Below are positions 34,166 through 43,843 of a DNA stretch of 64,000 nucleotides, piece after piece. Location of the stretch: NCBI RefSeq assembly GCF_013365535.1, contig NZ_CP053590.1, forward strand, positions 734,501-798,500, in the 5' to 3' direction. The notes under the pieces are model-generated. The model worked only from the letters and a program-made list of their open reading frames with translations, did not search any database and was not told where the DNA came from. The DNA is from Aquimarina sp. TRL1 (GTDB lineage: Bacteria > Bacteroidota > Bacteroidia > Flavobacteriales > Flavobacteriaceae). Numbering within the stretch: the stretch's first letter is position 1; each line of letters begins with the position of its first letter. Both the position numbers and the translations under genes were made by a program.

Positions 34166-35601
34166 TAAAATTGAAAATAAATAAATTGTTGTTGTTTTCC
34201 TGTAAAATAAAATAGCAGTACGACAAAACCTCCATAAATAGTCCATCTCACCATTAGAGGAAAAGCAGTTGGCAAATGTGCTAATGCATGTTCATAATGC
34301 CTCCCTAACCATTCAATTACCAGACAGCACATCACCAACAACAGTACTTTTACGGACATTACTTCGGGATAGCTAAACAATGAACCTGAAAACATCGATG
34401 CGATGTATTCCACTCCATGGGTTATGTTTTCTGCTCTAAAAAATATCCAGGCAATCACTGTTAGCAGAAATGTTATCCCTATCTGAACTAATTCTCTCAG
34501 AGAAGGAAACCATCGGTCTTCTGCAACAGTATTCAGGTAATTTCTATTCTTATTGGTCAATAGCAATGGCAAAAAATATAAGGCGTTTAATATTCCCCAA
34601 ACAATAAACGTCCAGTTTGCCCCATGCCAAAACCCACTGACGATAAAGATGATAAACGTATTGCGAATTTTCATTCCTGTTCCCCCTTTGCTCCCGCCTA
34701 AAGGGATATATACATAATCTCTAAACCAGGTAGACAGAGAGATATGCCATCTTCTCCAGAACTCAGCTATATTCCGGGAAAAATAGGGATATGCAAAATT
34801 TCGGTTCAGATGAAACCCAAATAAACGAGACGTCCCTATTGCGATATCAGAATAGCCCGAAAAATCTCCATAAATCTGAAATGTAAAAAACAATGCCCCC
34901 AGGAGTAATGTACTTCCTGAATAATTTTCTGAATGATTAAAAATCAGATTGGCATATTCTGCACAGTTATCGGCTATTACCATTTTTTTTAGCAATCCCC
35001 ACAGTATCTGCCGCATTCCATCAGCAGCTTTTTCGTATGAGAACACTCTTTTTTTATAAAACTGGGGTAATAGATTGGTTGCTCTCTCAATAGGACCTGC
35101 TACCAACTGAGGAAAAAAACTAACAAAAGCACTAAATGCAATAAAATCTCTGGTAGGTTCTATCTTCTCTCGGTAGACATCGATTGAATAACTCAATGTC
35201 TGGAACGTATAAAAACTAATCCCCACTGGCAATATAATATTTAATGTATTGACTGCTATTTCAGTTCCAAAAAGGGAAAAAGCACTTTGAAAGTTTTCTA
35301 TAAAAAAGTTGTAGTACTTAAAGAATCCTAAAAAACCTAAATTCACCCCTATACTGGTCCATAAAAGTGCCTTACGCCGAAGAGGAGCTGATGTTTTCTT
35401 CATTTCCAAGCCTACAGTATAATCTACAATGCTACTAAAAAGAATCAGTGTTAAAAACTTCCAATCCCACCATCCGTAAAACACATAGCTAGCAATGACA
35501 ATCAACCCATTTTGTAATGTCAAACTTTTGGCAACTACAAACCAGTACAGTACAAATACAATTGGCAGGAAAAGGGCAAAATCCAGAGAATTAAAAATCA
35601 T
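34165..35601 (-). CDS. MBOAT-family O-acyltransferase (AlgI-like)
   Basis: 478 residues, about ten membrane segments. Family motifs include PQLVAGPIERATNLLPQF, GYSDIAIGTSRLFGF, RRWHISLSTWFRDYVYIPLGG and the active-site histidine in SGFWHGANWTFIVWG. It moves acetyl (or another acyl) groups across the membrane for transfer to exopolysaccharide, with the adjacent SGNH-like protein as partner. Coupled by TAATG overlap to that gene and four bases downstream of the deacetylase-like gene. Confidence 0.93.
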   Translation of the reverse strand: MIFNSLDFALFLPIVFVLYWFVVAKSLTLQNGLIVIASYVFYGWWDWKFLTLILFSSIVDYTVGLEMKKTSAPLRRKALLWTSIGVNLGFLGFFKYYNFFIENFQSAFSLFGTEIAVNTLNIILPVGISFYTFQTLSYSIDVYREKIEPTRDFIAFSAFVSFFPQLVAGPIERATNLLPQFYKKRVFSYEKAADGMRQILWGLLKKMVIADNCAEYANLIFNHSENYSGSTLLLGALFFTFQIYGDFSGYSDIAIGTSRLFGFHLNRNFAYPYFSRNIAEFWRRWHISLSTWFRDYVYIPLGGSKGGTGMKIRNTFIIFIVSGFWHGANWTFIVWGILNALYFLPLLLTNKNRNYLNTVAEDRWFPSLRELVQIGITFLLTVIAWIFFRAENITHGVEYIASMFSGSLFSYPEVMSVKVLLLVMCCLVIEWLGRHYEHALAHLPTAFPLMVRWTIYGGFVVLLFYFTGKQQQFIYFQF

Positions 35602-35604
35602 AGC

Positions 35605-36360
35605 TTATCGATTGACGTAAAAATGTTTTTTTATAACATTTTTCACATTTTGTACGACTAATTCTTTTCCCCACTTAACAAAGTTATCACTCCAGCGCTG
35701 CGGATGAAAAGTGAACATCACTCTAGACGGAAAATCTCCTGCTGCGATAGCATCAATAATTTCCTTTGTGGTATGGTATCTTTGGGTAAAGCTGGTTTGT
35801 ACTTTATCTCGTACACTGGCTGCATGTCCATCCCACTTTCTACCTGTATCTGTTATATAAAACACCTCTTCAAAATTAATATCAAAATACGGTTCACCTA
35901 TTATATCATACGCCTGATACCGATATTGTTTCCATAGGTCTTTAGAATCGTATTTAGACATTGGACTTCCATGCATACAGATCGTTTTTACAGGAGCCAA
36001 TTTTCTTAAAGCGTTCAGATTTTCTTCAAAATCTACAATCCCTTTCTCCATATCTCCATTACAGGTAGTCAAACACTCGTAATGATATCCTATTTCATGT
36101 CCCAGCGATGCTATATAGGTGATTACTTCTTCATTCCAGCTTTCAGGAACTGCCCGGAAATAATAGGTTCCCACAATCCCCAAATCTGATTGTATTTCTG
36201 CAAAATCTAACGAATTAAACGGTAATAAGTCTACATCGTGCCTCAGCATAATCGTCCGTTCTTTAGGAGTATTCAGGTATTGTTCTACAGTTTGAAAACA
36301 ATAACCGCCAGCTTGTAGGCTCTTTAAAAATTGTGTGTATATCTGAATTGTAAAATCCAT
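35605..36360 (-). CDS. Polysaccharide deacetylase-like protein
   Basis: 251 residues. NodB-homology motifs are visible: TIMLRHDVDLLPFNS with the metal-binding Asp, LGHEIGYHYE with the metal His, TICMHGSP, and a late RVMFTFHPQRW with a catalytic-type histidine. It probably removes N-acetyl groups from an amino sugar of the polymer or of a lipid-linked intermediate. No signal peptide, so cytoplasmic action on an intermediate is likely. In the tight gene series of the cluster, six bases after the DUF354 gene. Confidence 0.85.
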   Translation of the reverse strand: MDFTIQIYTQFLKSLQAGGYCFQTVEQYLNTPKERTIMLRHDVDLLPFNSLDFAEIQSDLGIVGTYYFRAVPESWNEEVITYIASLGHEIGYHYECLTTCNGDMEKGIVDFEENLNALRKLAPVKTICMHGSPMSKYDSKDLWKQYRYQAYDIIGEPYFDINFEEVFYITDTGRKWDGHAASVRDKVQTSFTQRYHTTKEIIDAIAAGDFPSRVMFTFHPQRWSDNFVKWGKELVVQNVKNVIKKHFYVNR

Positions 36361-36366
36361 AGGTTT

Positions 36367-37431
36367 TTAAAAATTTAATTGAAGTGCCGGATTCTCTCTT
36401 ATTTCTTCTCTACTTGCGGGGTAATTTTCTACAAACCACACCATAAAAGCGGTAAGATCGATCTTATCTGCCAGCATTTTTTCTCGTCTCTTCTGAAAGG
36501 TTTCTTTTATATTCGGAAGTTGTTCTATTTCCTTTATTTTTTCAAAAACTCCTTCTTCATTCTGAAAATTAAAAACCAGTCCATATTGTTCCTGATCTTC
36601 ATTATAAGCTCTTCGGATAGAATTCACATAAATTGAAGGGGTTCCTAAAACACCAGACTCTGCTGCCATTGTCGCTCCTTCTCCTACAAAGAATATCGCT
36701 TCTGCCAATACCTCATGAATTTTCTCCGGAGAAATCTTTATTCTAAAAGATTCATATTGTACTGGCAAATCTCCCTCTGAAGTAATAAATACTCTATACC
36801 TGGAAGACAAGTAAGAAATGATCCTTTCCTTCTCTTTTTCCGAAAACCCCCGCTGCCCTTTATCATGAGATGCGTTCCATGAGACAAATCGCAAAATCAC
36901 ATATTGCTCTCCTTCTTTTAACCCTAAAATTTCACGTGCTTTTCCTGTTGACTGAAAATAATGTGGGTGTAAATATGCTAATTCGTGATATGAAGTATAT
37001 CGTATTTGTTTGGTTCCCAGATCTTCAAAAAGTACATCTGGTGTTAATACACATGCTGTAAAGGGAAGGTATATTTTCATCTGTTCCCAATTACCGGAAT
37101 CCTCCAGGGATATATGTGGTTTCCCCAACATCTTTGCTGCATGGGCGGCATATGGCGATCCGTGACTCATTAATATATCAGGTTTAAACTTTACACCTTC
37201 GATAAATTCCATAATATCGAACTTGATAAGACCTATTAATTTCCCTATGGTACTGGAATATTTTTTCCCAAAAGAGACATATGAGAACCCTGCTGCCTTG
37301 AGTAGTTCTATTTCAAACTCTTTTTCTCTACATGTAAATAGGATATGATGACCATTAGCCATCATGATATTAGCAAAATTTCTAAATAAATGTACATGTC
37401 CGGGATGTCCTATATCTATTAATACTCTCAT
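36367..37431 (-). CDS. DUF354-family glycosyltransferase-like protein
   Basis: 354 residues, GT-B fold. The N-terminus VLIDIGHPGHVHLFRNFANI is the DUF354 signature; the C-terminal domain has FFVGEGATMAAESGVLGTPS, the sugar-nucleotide site typical of UDP-GlcNAc 2-epimerase/MurG-like enzymes. Members occur in polysaccharide clusters of archaea and bacteria and are presumed to be glycosyltransferases. The sugar is unknown. Confidence 0.85.
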   Translation of the reverse strand: MRVLIDIGHPGHVHLFRNFANIMMANGHHILFTCREKEFEIELLKAAGFSYVSFGKKYSSTIGKLIGLIKFDIMEFIEGVKFKPDILMSHGSPYAAHAAKMLGKPHISLEDSGNWEQMKIYLPFTACVLTPDVLFEDLGTKQIRYTSYHELAYLHPHYFQSTGKAREILGLKEGEQYVILRFVSWNASHDKGQRGFSEKEKERIISYLSSRYRVFITSEGDLPVQYESFRIKISPEKIHEVLAEAIFFVGEGATMAAESGVLGTPSIYVNSIRRAYNEDQEQYGLVFNFQNEEGVFEKIKEIEQLPNIKETFQKRREKMLADKIDLTAFMVWFVENYPASREEIRENPALQLNF

Positions 37432-37471
37432 AGTATCGTTTATTTTTTATTCGCTTTTCGAACAGAAATGC

Positions 37472-38476
37472 TTACTTTTTTCTCTTTAATACTTTTACAG
37501 CGGTTTTGCCTATCTCATACAAAATGGGTTTTGAGACACACAAAAAACGACCGTATTCTACTTCTACTCCTCCGAACTTTGATTTGAATTCTCTAACCCC
37601 ATATGCTTCTTCGGGTTTCCCGGCTCCCATAAAATCAAAACAAGCAATGTGATGACGATGGGCATATTCCATAGCGGCCCATGTCGCCAATACACTGGGG
37701 TATACATCTTTATACACTCTATCCATTCCGCATATAAACCATTCATAAATCACTTTGTCAGAAAAAACAGGACATACAATACCTCCTATAATTTCATCCT
37801 TATAAGCTATTAATAAGAATACTGCTGTATTGGTCTCCCAAAGTTTTTTAAAAAACTGATATGTCGGTAATGGAGTTTTTACTTTTGTTTTGTACAGGTG
37901 ATATAATAAAGTGTAATACGCTTTTATCTCCGCTTCTGTTGTAGCTGTTTGGATACTGGCTCCTGCTTTGATGCTCTTCTTTATTTGCCTCAATTTACTA
38001 CTACTCATTCGTTTTTTCATTAAGGCGTAATCATCACAGGCTACTTGAAAATTGAGATGTGGCTGATACGAAAACCCGACTTCTTCATATAGGTTTCGAT
38101 AATTGCTATAGTCCGTAAAATTCCGTATTTCAATATATATTACCTTATTTTTTAACCCCTCAATCACAGCAGTAAGAAGTCCGGAAATATCTTGCTTCGT
38201 TGCTTTTTTTGAAAAAACAGGACCTCCATATATGATTGCTCTACTGGTAAGAGATGCTTGTATCCCTTTTTCTTTGAGAATAATTCCTGAAACAATACCT
38301 AAAACATCTTCTCCTGCTAATGCGATAAATGAAAATGTTTTTATTCCTGTTTTTTCAAAAAACAGTAATGCCTGTGGCGTCTGAAAAAAATTAGCTGTAT
38401 CTTCTTCCAATATTGACTTCCATTGCTTCTCGGATAGTTGTGTCCTATCGGTTGTAATACTACATTGATCAATCAT
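37472..38476 (-). CDS. FemAB/GNAT-type acyltransferase
   Basis: 334 residues with two GNAT-like folds as in FemX and BcsL: ALAGEDVLGIVSGIIL, a long coil KLRQIKKSIKAGASIQ, LIAYKDEIIGGIVCPVF, and a C-terminal CFDFMGAGKPEEAYGVREF, a strong FemAB-type signature. Such enzymes transfer amino acids from aminoacyl-tRNA, or acyl groups, to lipid-linked glycans. Its start overlaps the upstream glycosyltransferase stop by eight bases. With the ATP-grasp and asparagine-synthase-like proteins nearby, it suggests amino-acid modification of the polymer. Confidence 0.8.
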   Translation of the reverse strand: MIDQCSITTDRTQLSEKQWKSILEEDTANFFQTPQALLFFEKTGIKTFSFIALAGEDVLGIVSGIILKEKGIQASLTSRAIIYGGPVFSKKATKQDISGLLTAVIEGLKNKVIYIEIRNFTDYSNYRNLYEEVGFSYQPHLNFQVACDDYALMKKRMSSSKLRQIKKSIKAGASIQTATTEAEIKAYYTLLYHLYKTKVKTPLPTYQFFKKLWETNTAVFLLIAYKDEIIGGIVCPVFSDKVIYEWFICGMDRVYKDVYPSVLATWAAMEYAHRHHIACFDFMGAGKPEEAYGVREFKSKFGGVEVEYGRFLCVSKPILYEIGKTAVKVLKRKK

Positions 38477-39395
38477 CTATCACATCTTTATAAATAGTAG
38501 TCAGTTTTTCTGCGATTACTTTGGCGTTCAAATGTGCTATTTGATCACGACCATTGGTTTTTGAAGCATCTAATCGCAGTGCCTCTTTGAGTTTTGAAGC
38601 TAGTTCTTTTTCATCAGGTCTGGTCACAAAACATCCGTAAGTATCAGAAATCAGTTCCCGGATATCTCCTACATCCACAGCCACAATCTTACAATTACAC
38701 GCCATGGCTTCTTTTATCACATTCGGCGACCCTTCCCATAGACTCGTCAAGATCACTACATCTGCAGCATTAAAATAATATGGCATTAAGGGATTGGGGA
38801 TATTGATTAACGGATGCATTTCTACAGACTCATCTCTCAGACAGTTAAACGCTTTTTCTGCCAGTGCATAGTTCTTTACTTTTCGCCTCGGGTTTCCCGC
38901 AAAAAGAATATGTTTTTTATACGGACACCAGCCCGTTTTCTCCAGAGACTTTTTCTTGGAAATAGGCTTGAATGTATCAAAATCTACTCCATTCGGAAGT
39001 ATTTTTACTTCTTCCATAGCGGTAGCTTCTTTCATATCTTTAGATTTTACAATCACTTTTTTCCAAAAGATTTTTTTAAAAAGTGAAATTCCCCAGGCAA
39101 TCAGCGAAGATGCTTTGACATCGCTTCCCATAAGGGAAACTACTAAAGGGGATGCTCCTGCCAAGGAGGCAACCATTCCGCTTAATGAATAATGAGCGTG
39201 TATGACATCATAAGAATGTCTTTTCAGGTAACTCCTCAGAATGAATATATTCCGGATATATCCTTTTAGTCCTTTTCCTTTAATTGTAAAAAAGGCGACA
39301 TCATGCCCTATCGATCTTAGGGAGACTCCTTGATTGTATACTATCGGAGTTATTCCTCGTTGTGTATTACCACTACTCACAAAAAGTATTTCCAT
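38469..39395 (-). CDS. Glycosyltransferase family 4-like
   Basis: 308 residues, GT-B fold. N-terminal acceptor part (SYDVIHAHYSLSGMVASL) and a donor-binding part with KHILFAGNPRRKVKNY, VVILTSLWEGSPNVIKEAMA and VDVGDIREL. The E-x7-E pattern is of GT4 type. It is slightly short for the family but complete from start to stop. Adds an unidentified sugar during repeat-unit assembly; 19 bases downstream of the ATP-grasp gene. Confidence 0.87.
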   Translation of the reverse strand: MEILFVSSGNTQRGITPIVYNQGVSLRSIGHDVAFFTIKGKGLKGYIRNIFILRSYLKRHSYDVIHAHYSLSGMVASLAGASPLVVSLMGSDVKASSLIAWGISLFKKIFWKKVIVKSKDMKEATAMEEVKILPNGVDFDTFKPISKKKSLEKTGWCPYKKHILFAGNPRRKVKNYALAEKAFNCLRDESVEMHPLINIPNPLMPYYFNAADVVILTSLWEGSPNVIKEAMACNCKIVAVDVGDIRELISDTYGCFVTRPDEKELASKLKEALRLDASKTNGRDQIAHLNAKVIAEKLTTIYKDVIDD

Positions 39396-39414
39396 GCGCT
39401 TCTTTTTAAAAAAA

Positions 39415-40557
39415 TTAATACTCTGCTTGATACGCTTCTGAGGTTACCTGATCAGATTGATGACTTAGGTATCGGATGATACTATCCGCAAATACCTTTT
39501 CTACCTCTAATTTCTGTTCTATAAATCTCCACCCCTCCTTCATTTTTCTAAAATAGCCTTCTGAATATGGAATCCCTGCCGTACCAAAATAGAGCGATTG
39601 AAATTCTATTAGATAAAAGTTGGTCCCATCATATGCAATATCAATAGAAACATGCGGGACTTCGAGTTTTTGAAAAATATCAAATGCAAAATCAAACAAT
39701 CCAGGAGGTGCTTCTGCTTCCAAGCCATAGTAATAATTATCATATCCTCCTCCACTCGCCTTAATCCCTCTTCCGGATAGAATTGGTCTTTTGAAAATGT
39801 ATAATTTCTCTCCAAAAAAGTATACCTTCCAGTCATTGACGAGGTCTGGAATAAACTGCTGAAGTACAAATTTTTTTCTATATACAGATTCTTTAATATA
39901 CCCTTTGTGCTTTAAGGCTCTCAGCTGATCTTTGGCGTCCATCTTATAATTCCTGGGACTTTCTGATTTGATTTTTCTAAGGAGTTCTTTTTCTGATGAT
40001 ACGAGAGATACCCCTGTCCCTGATGCTCCTCCGGATGTTTTGAATACCACTGGATATTCTATAGTATCCAAATGCATTTCTATATCCTTAAGACTCCCAA
40101 AAACAACCGATTTTATATTTTCTGTGAGCTGGAGACTATCTCTGTATAATTCCATAAACACCTTGTTATTATTAGCTCTCAGGTGTTTATACTCCGGAAT
40201 TACTTTTGCTCCTGATAATTCTAATGCATATATGATATCTTCTATATATGATTTATAGAGGTATCCTATATCCTCAGAAGAGGTGTAAATAATATGCTTA
40301 TTCTTATACTCATTGGTTTTTAAGTCAATTTCATTCAGATATCTGTAATGAATTGTATACCCTACTTCTCTAAAGTAAGTAGCAAGTTTCTTTTTATCCA
40401 TTCCGCTCCTGTATGGCGTATCAAAATGCTTGGACCCGAACTTACTTTTATAATCCATTAATGCTATAATCTCTTTCATATGTTTGTCATACTTTTTTAG
40501 AGTCCCTATAGAACTTATTAAGTCATCATGCTGACCGTAATATTGTAGCTGTTCCAT
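39415..40557 (-). CDS. ATP-grasp-fold protein
   Basis: 380 residues. The ATP-grasp core is visible: YPVVFKTSGGASGTGVSLV (phosphate loop), VLQQFIPDLVNDWKVYFFG, and SIDIAYDGTNFYLIEFQSLY with metal-binding acids near the end. ATP-grasp enzymes join a carboxylate to an amine or thiol. In this cluster the likely job is to attach an amino acid or peptide to a sugar, but the substrates are unknown. It sits between a glycosyltransferase and an asparagine-synthase-like gene. Confidence 0.8.
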   Translation of the reverse strand: MEQLQYYGQHDDLISSIGTLKKYDKHMKEIIALMDYKSKFGSKHFDTPYRSGMDKKKLATYFREVGYTIHYRYLNEIDLKTNEYKNKHIIYTSSEDIGYLYKSYIEDIIYALELSGAKVIPEYKHLRANNNKVFMELYRDSLQLTENIKSVVFGSLKDIEMHLDTIEYPVVFKTSGGASGTGVSLVSSEKELLRKIKSESPRNYKMDAKDQLRALKHKGYIKESVYRKKFVLQQFIPDLVNDWKVYFFGEKLYIFKRPILSGRGIKASGGGYDNYYYGLEAEAPPGLFDFAFDIFQKLEVPHVSIDIAYDGTNFYLIEFQSLYFGTAGIPYSEGYFRKMKEGWRFIEQKLEVEKVFADSIIRYLSHQSDQVTSEAYQAEY

Positions 40558-40670
40558 ATGTTCTCTTTGTTATTATTTATCGGGTTTCACTTTCTTTGTT
40601 AACAAATCAATGATCTCAACTATATTCATATCCATAGTGAATATATCAGGGGATTATGGTATCTGATTTC

Positions 40671-42425
40671 TCATACGTATTCTTTTTCTTTTTTCTTTTT
40701 TACAGATTGTATATTGTGTACTAATGATAAGCTCATCAGAAGAGCATCCCGCTCTTTCTCTACTGTGTAGGGAGATAGTTCTGTGAGCTGTTTTTCTATT
40801 TTTGCCAAATTAAAGTAAGGGACATCACTCAATGTTTTATACAGGGCTTGCTGATTACTTTTTATCCCTGATATAATCCCCAGATTATCCAAGTTTGTTT
40901 TGGTTACTTTGCGTTTCAATCGTTTGGTTAGAAAAGGAATCATAATGTTGTGATGATACCGCATCTCTCTAACATCAATAGGGCGATACCCTTTTCCTGT
41001 CATCTGATGGTAGATGGTCTCATTCGTTTTTTTGATAATATCTGCATAGAGATACTGTCCTTTCATCCTTTTTAGAGGGTTGTTGGTAAAAAAATCATTG
41101 TTCGCTCCTGCATATTGACTTTGCAATAGCTCTCTGATAAAATTAAAGTCTAAAAAAGGAGTCCTAACGGTGAGGTATTGCTGTTGTGCGACAATCCACT
41201 GTCCAAAAAACTTCCTGAAGGTCTCTTCAAAAACAAAAGAGTAAAACTGCTGATTGACAGAAAGCTCCTTAGGCAATCCTTTTTTATAGGCAATGATTTC
41301 TTCCAGTAGCTCTTTTAACTCCATAAGAAACTCATTTTTAACCAATACCTCCAATACAGGAGAATTTCGGAGTCTTTCTATTAATTCCTGCTCTCTTTCA
41401 ATTCGAAAAACATCTGCTAATGCATGGGAAGTAACAGCTCCTGTTGTATGAAGTGCTCTAAATAACTCACTCCCTATAACACCTGAAATCAGATATCTGG
41501 ATTCCTTACTCACTTGTCTGGCACTATACAAAAAATGAGCGTATAAAAATCCATTCCCCTGATATCCTGATGATAAATACTTTTGGGCATTTGCATAGTA
41601 CTTATTGTTATAATAGTCTTCAGTTCCTAAATCAAAATAATGATATGGGATGCCTAATTCTTCGGCATTAAGCATTGGAATTCGCACATCGTCATTTTCT
41701 ATTTTACCAAATGAAAAGGTTCTGAAGTTTTTGTTTAGATGTGTCGCACAACTAACCAGTGTTCTACCATCAAATCCACTGGTAAAAGCGATATTAAAAA
41801 AGTCATCAGGGAAATACGTCTTGACAGTATTGATAAACAAGTCACTCAATGTACCGGCAACCTTACTTCCTTCATTAGGGAAACTGGTAAATAGCCTTCT
41901 GGTTTCAAAATGTTTAATTACAGAAACGCTATTCTCCTGAAATGTCAAAAATGTATGACATGGCAATAAGTGAATTTCCTGGTATAAGGTTCTATTAAAA
42001 AAGCCATAGTTAAACAATAAACACTCCAGAATATATTTTTTATCAATCGTATATTCTGTATTTTTCCATTTCTGTATCCACGAAATTGAAGAAGAGAATA
42101 TCGTTTTGTCCTTATGATAGAAAATAGGTAATATACTAAGGAAACTGCTGTACAATGATAGTCGCTCGCCTCTGATTACTATAGCATAAAAATTTCCTCT
42201 GCATCGGGGAATCGCATGGTCCTCCATGTCTTTGAGGTTTTCTATAGAGTCTATAAAATCGCCCAGAAGAATCACCTTTACATCATTGTATTCTATAATA
42301 GTATACGTATCATTTGTCATCAACTCCCAATGCCTGGATAATTGTATAGAAGTTCCTGAAAACACTTTCCTCTGATACGATTTTACTGAAGTATTAAAAA
42401 GAATAAATTCACCCATGATCCTCAT
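40671..42425 (-). CDS. Asparagine-synthase-like protein without glutaminase cysteine
   Basis: 584 residues from the first ATG; Met4 is an equally possible start. The N-terminal ~200 residues have the Ntn-like fold of asparagine synthetase B but no Cys2, so glutamine hydrolysis is not expected. The synthase domain starts near 200 with FTSGFDGRT in place of the usual SGGxDS ATP loop, followed by RTFSFGK and TVRTPFLDFNFI. It may amidate a sugar acid using ammonia, adenylate a substrate, or be regulatory. Such proteins are common in exopolysaccharide clusters. Seven bases before the next gene upstream. Confidence 0.82.
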   Translation of the reverse strand: MRIMGEFILFNTSVKSYQRKVFSGTSIQLSRHWELMTNDTYTIIEYNDVKVILLGDFIDSIENLKDMEDHAIPRCRGNFYAIVIRGERLSLYSSFLSILPIFYHKDKTIFSSSISWIQKWKNTEYTIDKKYILECLLFNYGFFNRTLYQEIHLLPCHTFLTFQENSVSVIKHFETRRLFTSFPNEGSKVAGTLSDLFINTVKTYFPDDFFNIAFTSGFDGRTLVSCATHLNKNFRTFSFGKIENDDVRIPMLNAEELGIPYHYFDLGTEDYYNNKYYANAQKYLSSGYQGNGFLYAHFLYSARQVSKESRYLISGVIGSELFRALHTTGAVTSHALADVFRIEREQELIERLRNSPVLEVLVKNEFLMELKELLEEIIAYKKGLPKELSVNQQFYSFVFEETFRKFFGQWIVAQQQYLTVRTPFLDFNFIRELLQSQYAGANNDFFTNNPLKRMKGQYLYADIIKKTNETIYHQMTGKGYRPIDVREMRYHHNIMIPFLTKRLKRKVTKTNLDNLGIISGIKSNQQALYKTLSDVPYFNLAKIEKQLTELSPYTVEKERDALLMSLSLVHNIQSVKKKKEKEYV

Positions 42426-42431
42426 TTTTAA

Positions 42432-43841
42432 TTATAAAAGTCCTCGATTTGATAGTTTAAATACATTCCACATAAAAATGGCCAGAAAAATAAATCCCAA
42501 ATACAGTATCCATTGTTGCTTTTTTCTTTTGTGATCGGCGATAATACCATCAGACATGAATACAATTAAAAACGGAAGGGATAAGATCTGGAATCTATCC
42601 TGAAATGAGATTCCTGATATTGCCAGAATAACGATATAGATAATCGAAAAGCTAAGTATAAAAATCGTCTCCCTATTACGTAGTTTAACCGCCCTATACA
42701 ATCCAAGAAATACAAAGAAGTACAGACTATTCCTTATAATTTCATTCTGATAATGTGCATAAATCCCCAATTGCGCCTCTTCAAAATCCAAGACAGAAGG
42801 GAAAGGTGTTATAATTGCCCCTACAATTAACAAGGGGGCTATTAAGGCTGCTGCATAGGTAATCCCTCTATTTTTAGAAGCCGTGGATAATTCCGTTCCG
42901 AATTGATTCTTACTTGCTTCTATCAATGGTTCCAGATGTTTATCCATTGATAATGTATTGACCACATATATACTACCTGCAATAAAAATGGCTGTTATCA
43001 ATCCTGAAAAGAAACGATATCGTTTCTTTTTAGTCTTATAAAATACCAACTGCATCAATACACAGCAAAAAAGTAGGGGCGCTAAAATTGTCCGGAAATA
43101 AAAAACAACTCCAAAATGGCATAAAATAATCAATACATACAGAAGTAAAAACCTGCTTTGATTGATAATTTTAGTTGTATAATAAGCTGTATTAACAATG
43201 AGAAATATCAAGACTGTTTCTTTAAGAAAAATTCCTCCAAACCATAATAAGGGAGGCATCAGCATGGTAATAACACCTGCCAGCCGAGCTCTTTTCTCAT
43301 CATATGCAAAAGCTGTAATTTGATAGATTCTGACAACAGTAAAAGCCCCTATAAGAGCATTAAATATTTTGATAACCAGAATATTCTTCCCCAGGAAAGA
43401 ATACAGGGTACCAATTAATATCGAAAACCCGTAATCGGCTTCACTTTTCCAGAAATAAGAAAGTTGCTCAAAGATATCATCTCCTCCGTGTATTGCATTT
43501 GCCACAATAACACCTGAGTAGTGGTAGTTCCAGGAATCTGACGCTGATATCTCCAGAGGTAAATTTGCCGGATCATAGAGCATTGTCAACCAATACATCC
43601 CTAATACCCCCAATAATCGATACAACAGACTATGCATAAATATCGACTGTTTGAAATGTGGTTGATGCTTCCAGGATTTATTATAAGCATATACTCCTAA
43701 AAAAAAGAACACAATAATCCCTACTCCTGTAAATAAAATTGGTAAAGGCATAATATAAGACGGAAAAAAGAGCATATGAAATAGTAATATGCTAAGTGCA
43801 AAGCATATTGATATGTCTGTATATCTTTTATTCCAATCCAT
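42432..43841 (-). CDS. Multi-spanning membrane protein, GT-C-like or Wzy polymerase
   Basis: 469 residues with about eleven hydrophobic segments. The order ISASDSWNYHYSG, SEADYGFSILIGTLYSFLG, and AFAYDEKRARLAGVI, then MPPLLWFGGIFLKETVLI follows the GT-C pattern seen in dolichyl-phosphate-mannose-type and polymerase-like proteins. The cluster has no other candidate for Wzy, so this could be the polymerase; equally it could be a lipid-linked sugar transferase. Two bases from the upstream GT4 gene. Confidence 0.7.
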   Translation of the reverse strand: MDWNKRYTDISICFALSILLFHMLFFPSYIMPLPILFTGVGIIVFFFLGVYAYNKSWKHQPHFKQSIFMHSLLYRLLGVLGMYWLTMLYDPANLPLEISASDSWNYHYSGVIVANAIHGGDDIFEQLSYFWKSEADYGFSILIGTLYSFLGKNILVIKIFNALIGAFTVVRIYQITAFAYDEKRARLAGVITMLMPPLLWFGGIFLKETVLIFLIVNTAYYTTKIINQSRFLLLYVLIILCHFGVVFYFRTILAPLLFCCVLMQLVFYKTKKKRYRFFSGLITAIFIAGSIYVVNTLSMDKHLEPLIEASKNQFGTELSTASKNRGITYAAALIAPLLIVGAIITPFPSVLDFEEAQLGIYAHYQNEIIRNSLYFFVFLGLYRAVKLRNRETIFILSFSIIYIVILAISGISFQDRFQILSLPFLIVFMSDGIIADHKRKKQQWILYLGFIFLAIFMWNVFKLSNRGLL

Positions 43842-43843
43842 TA

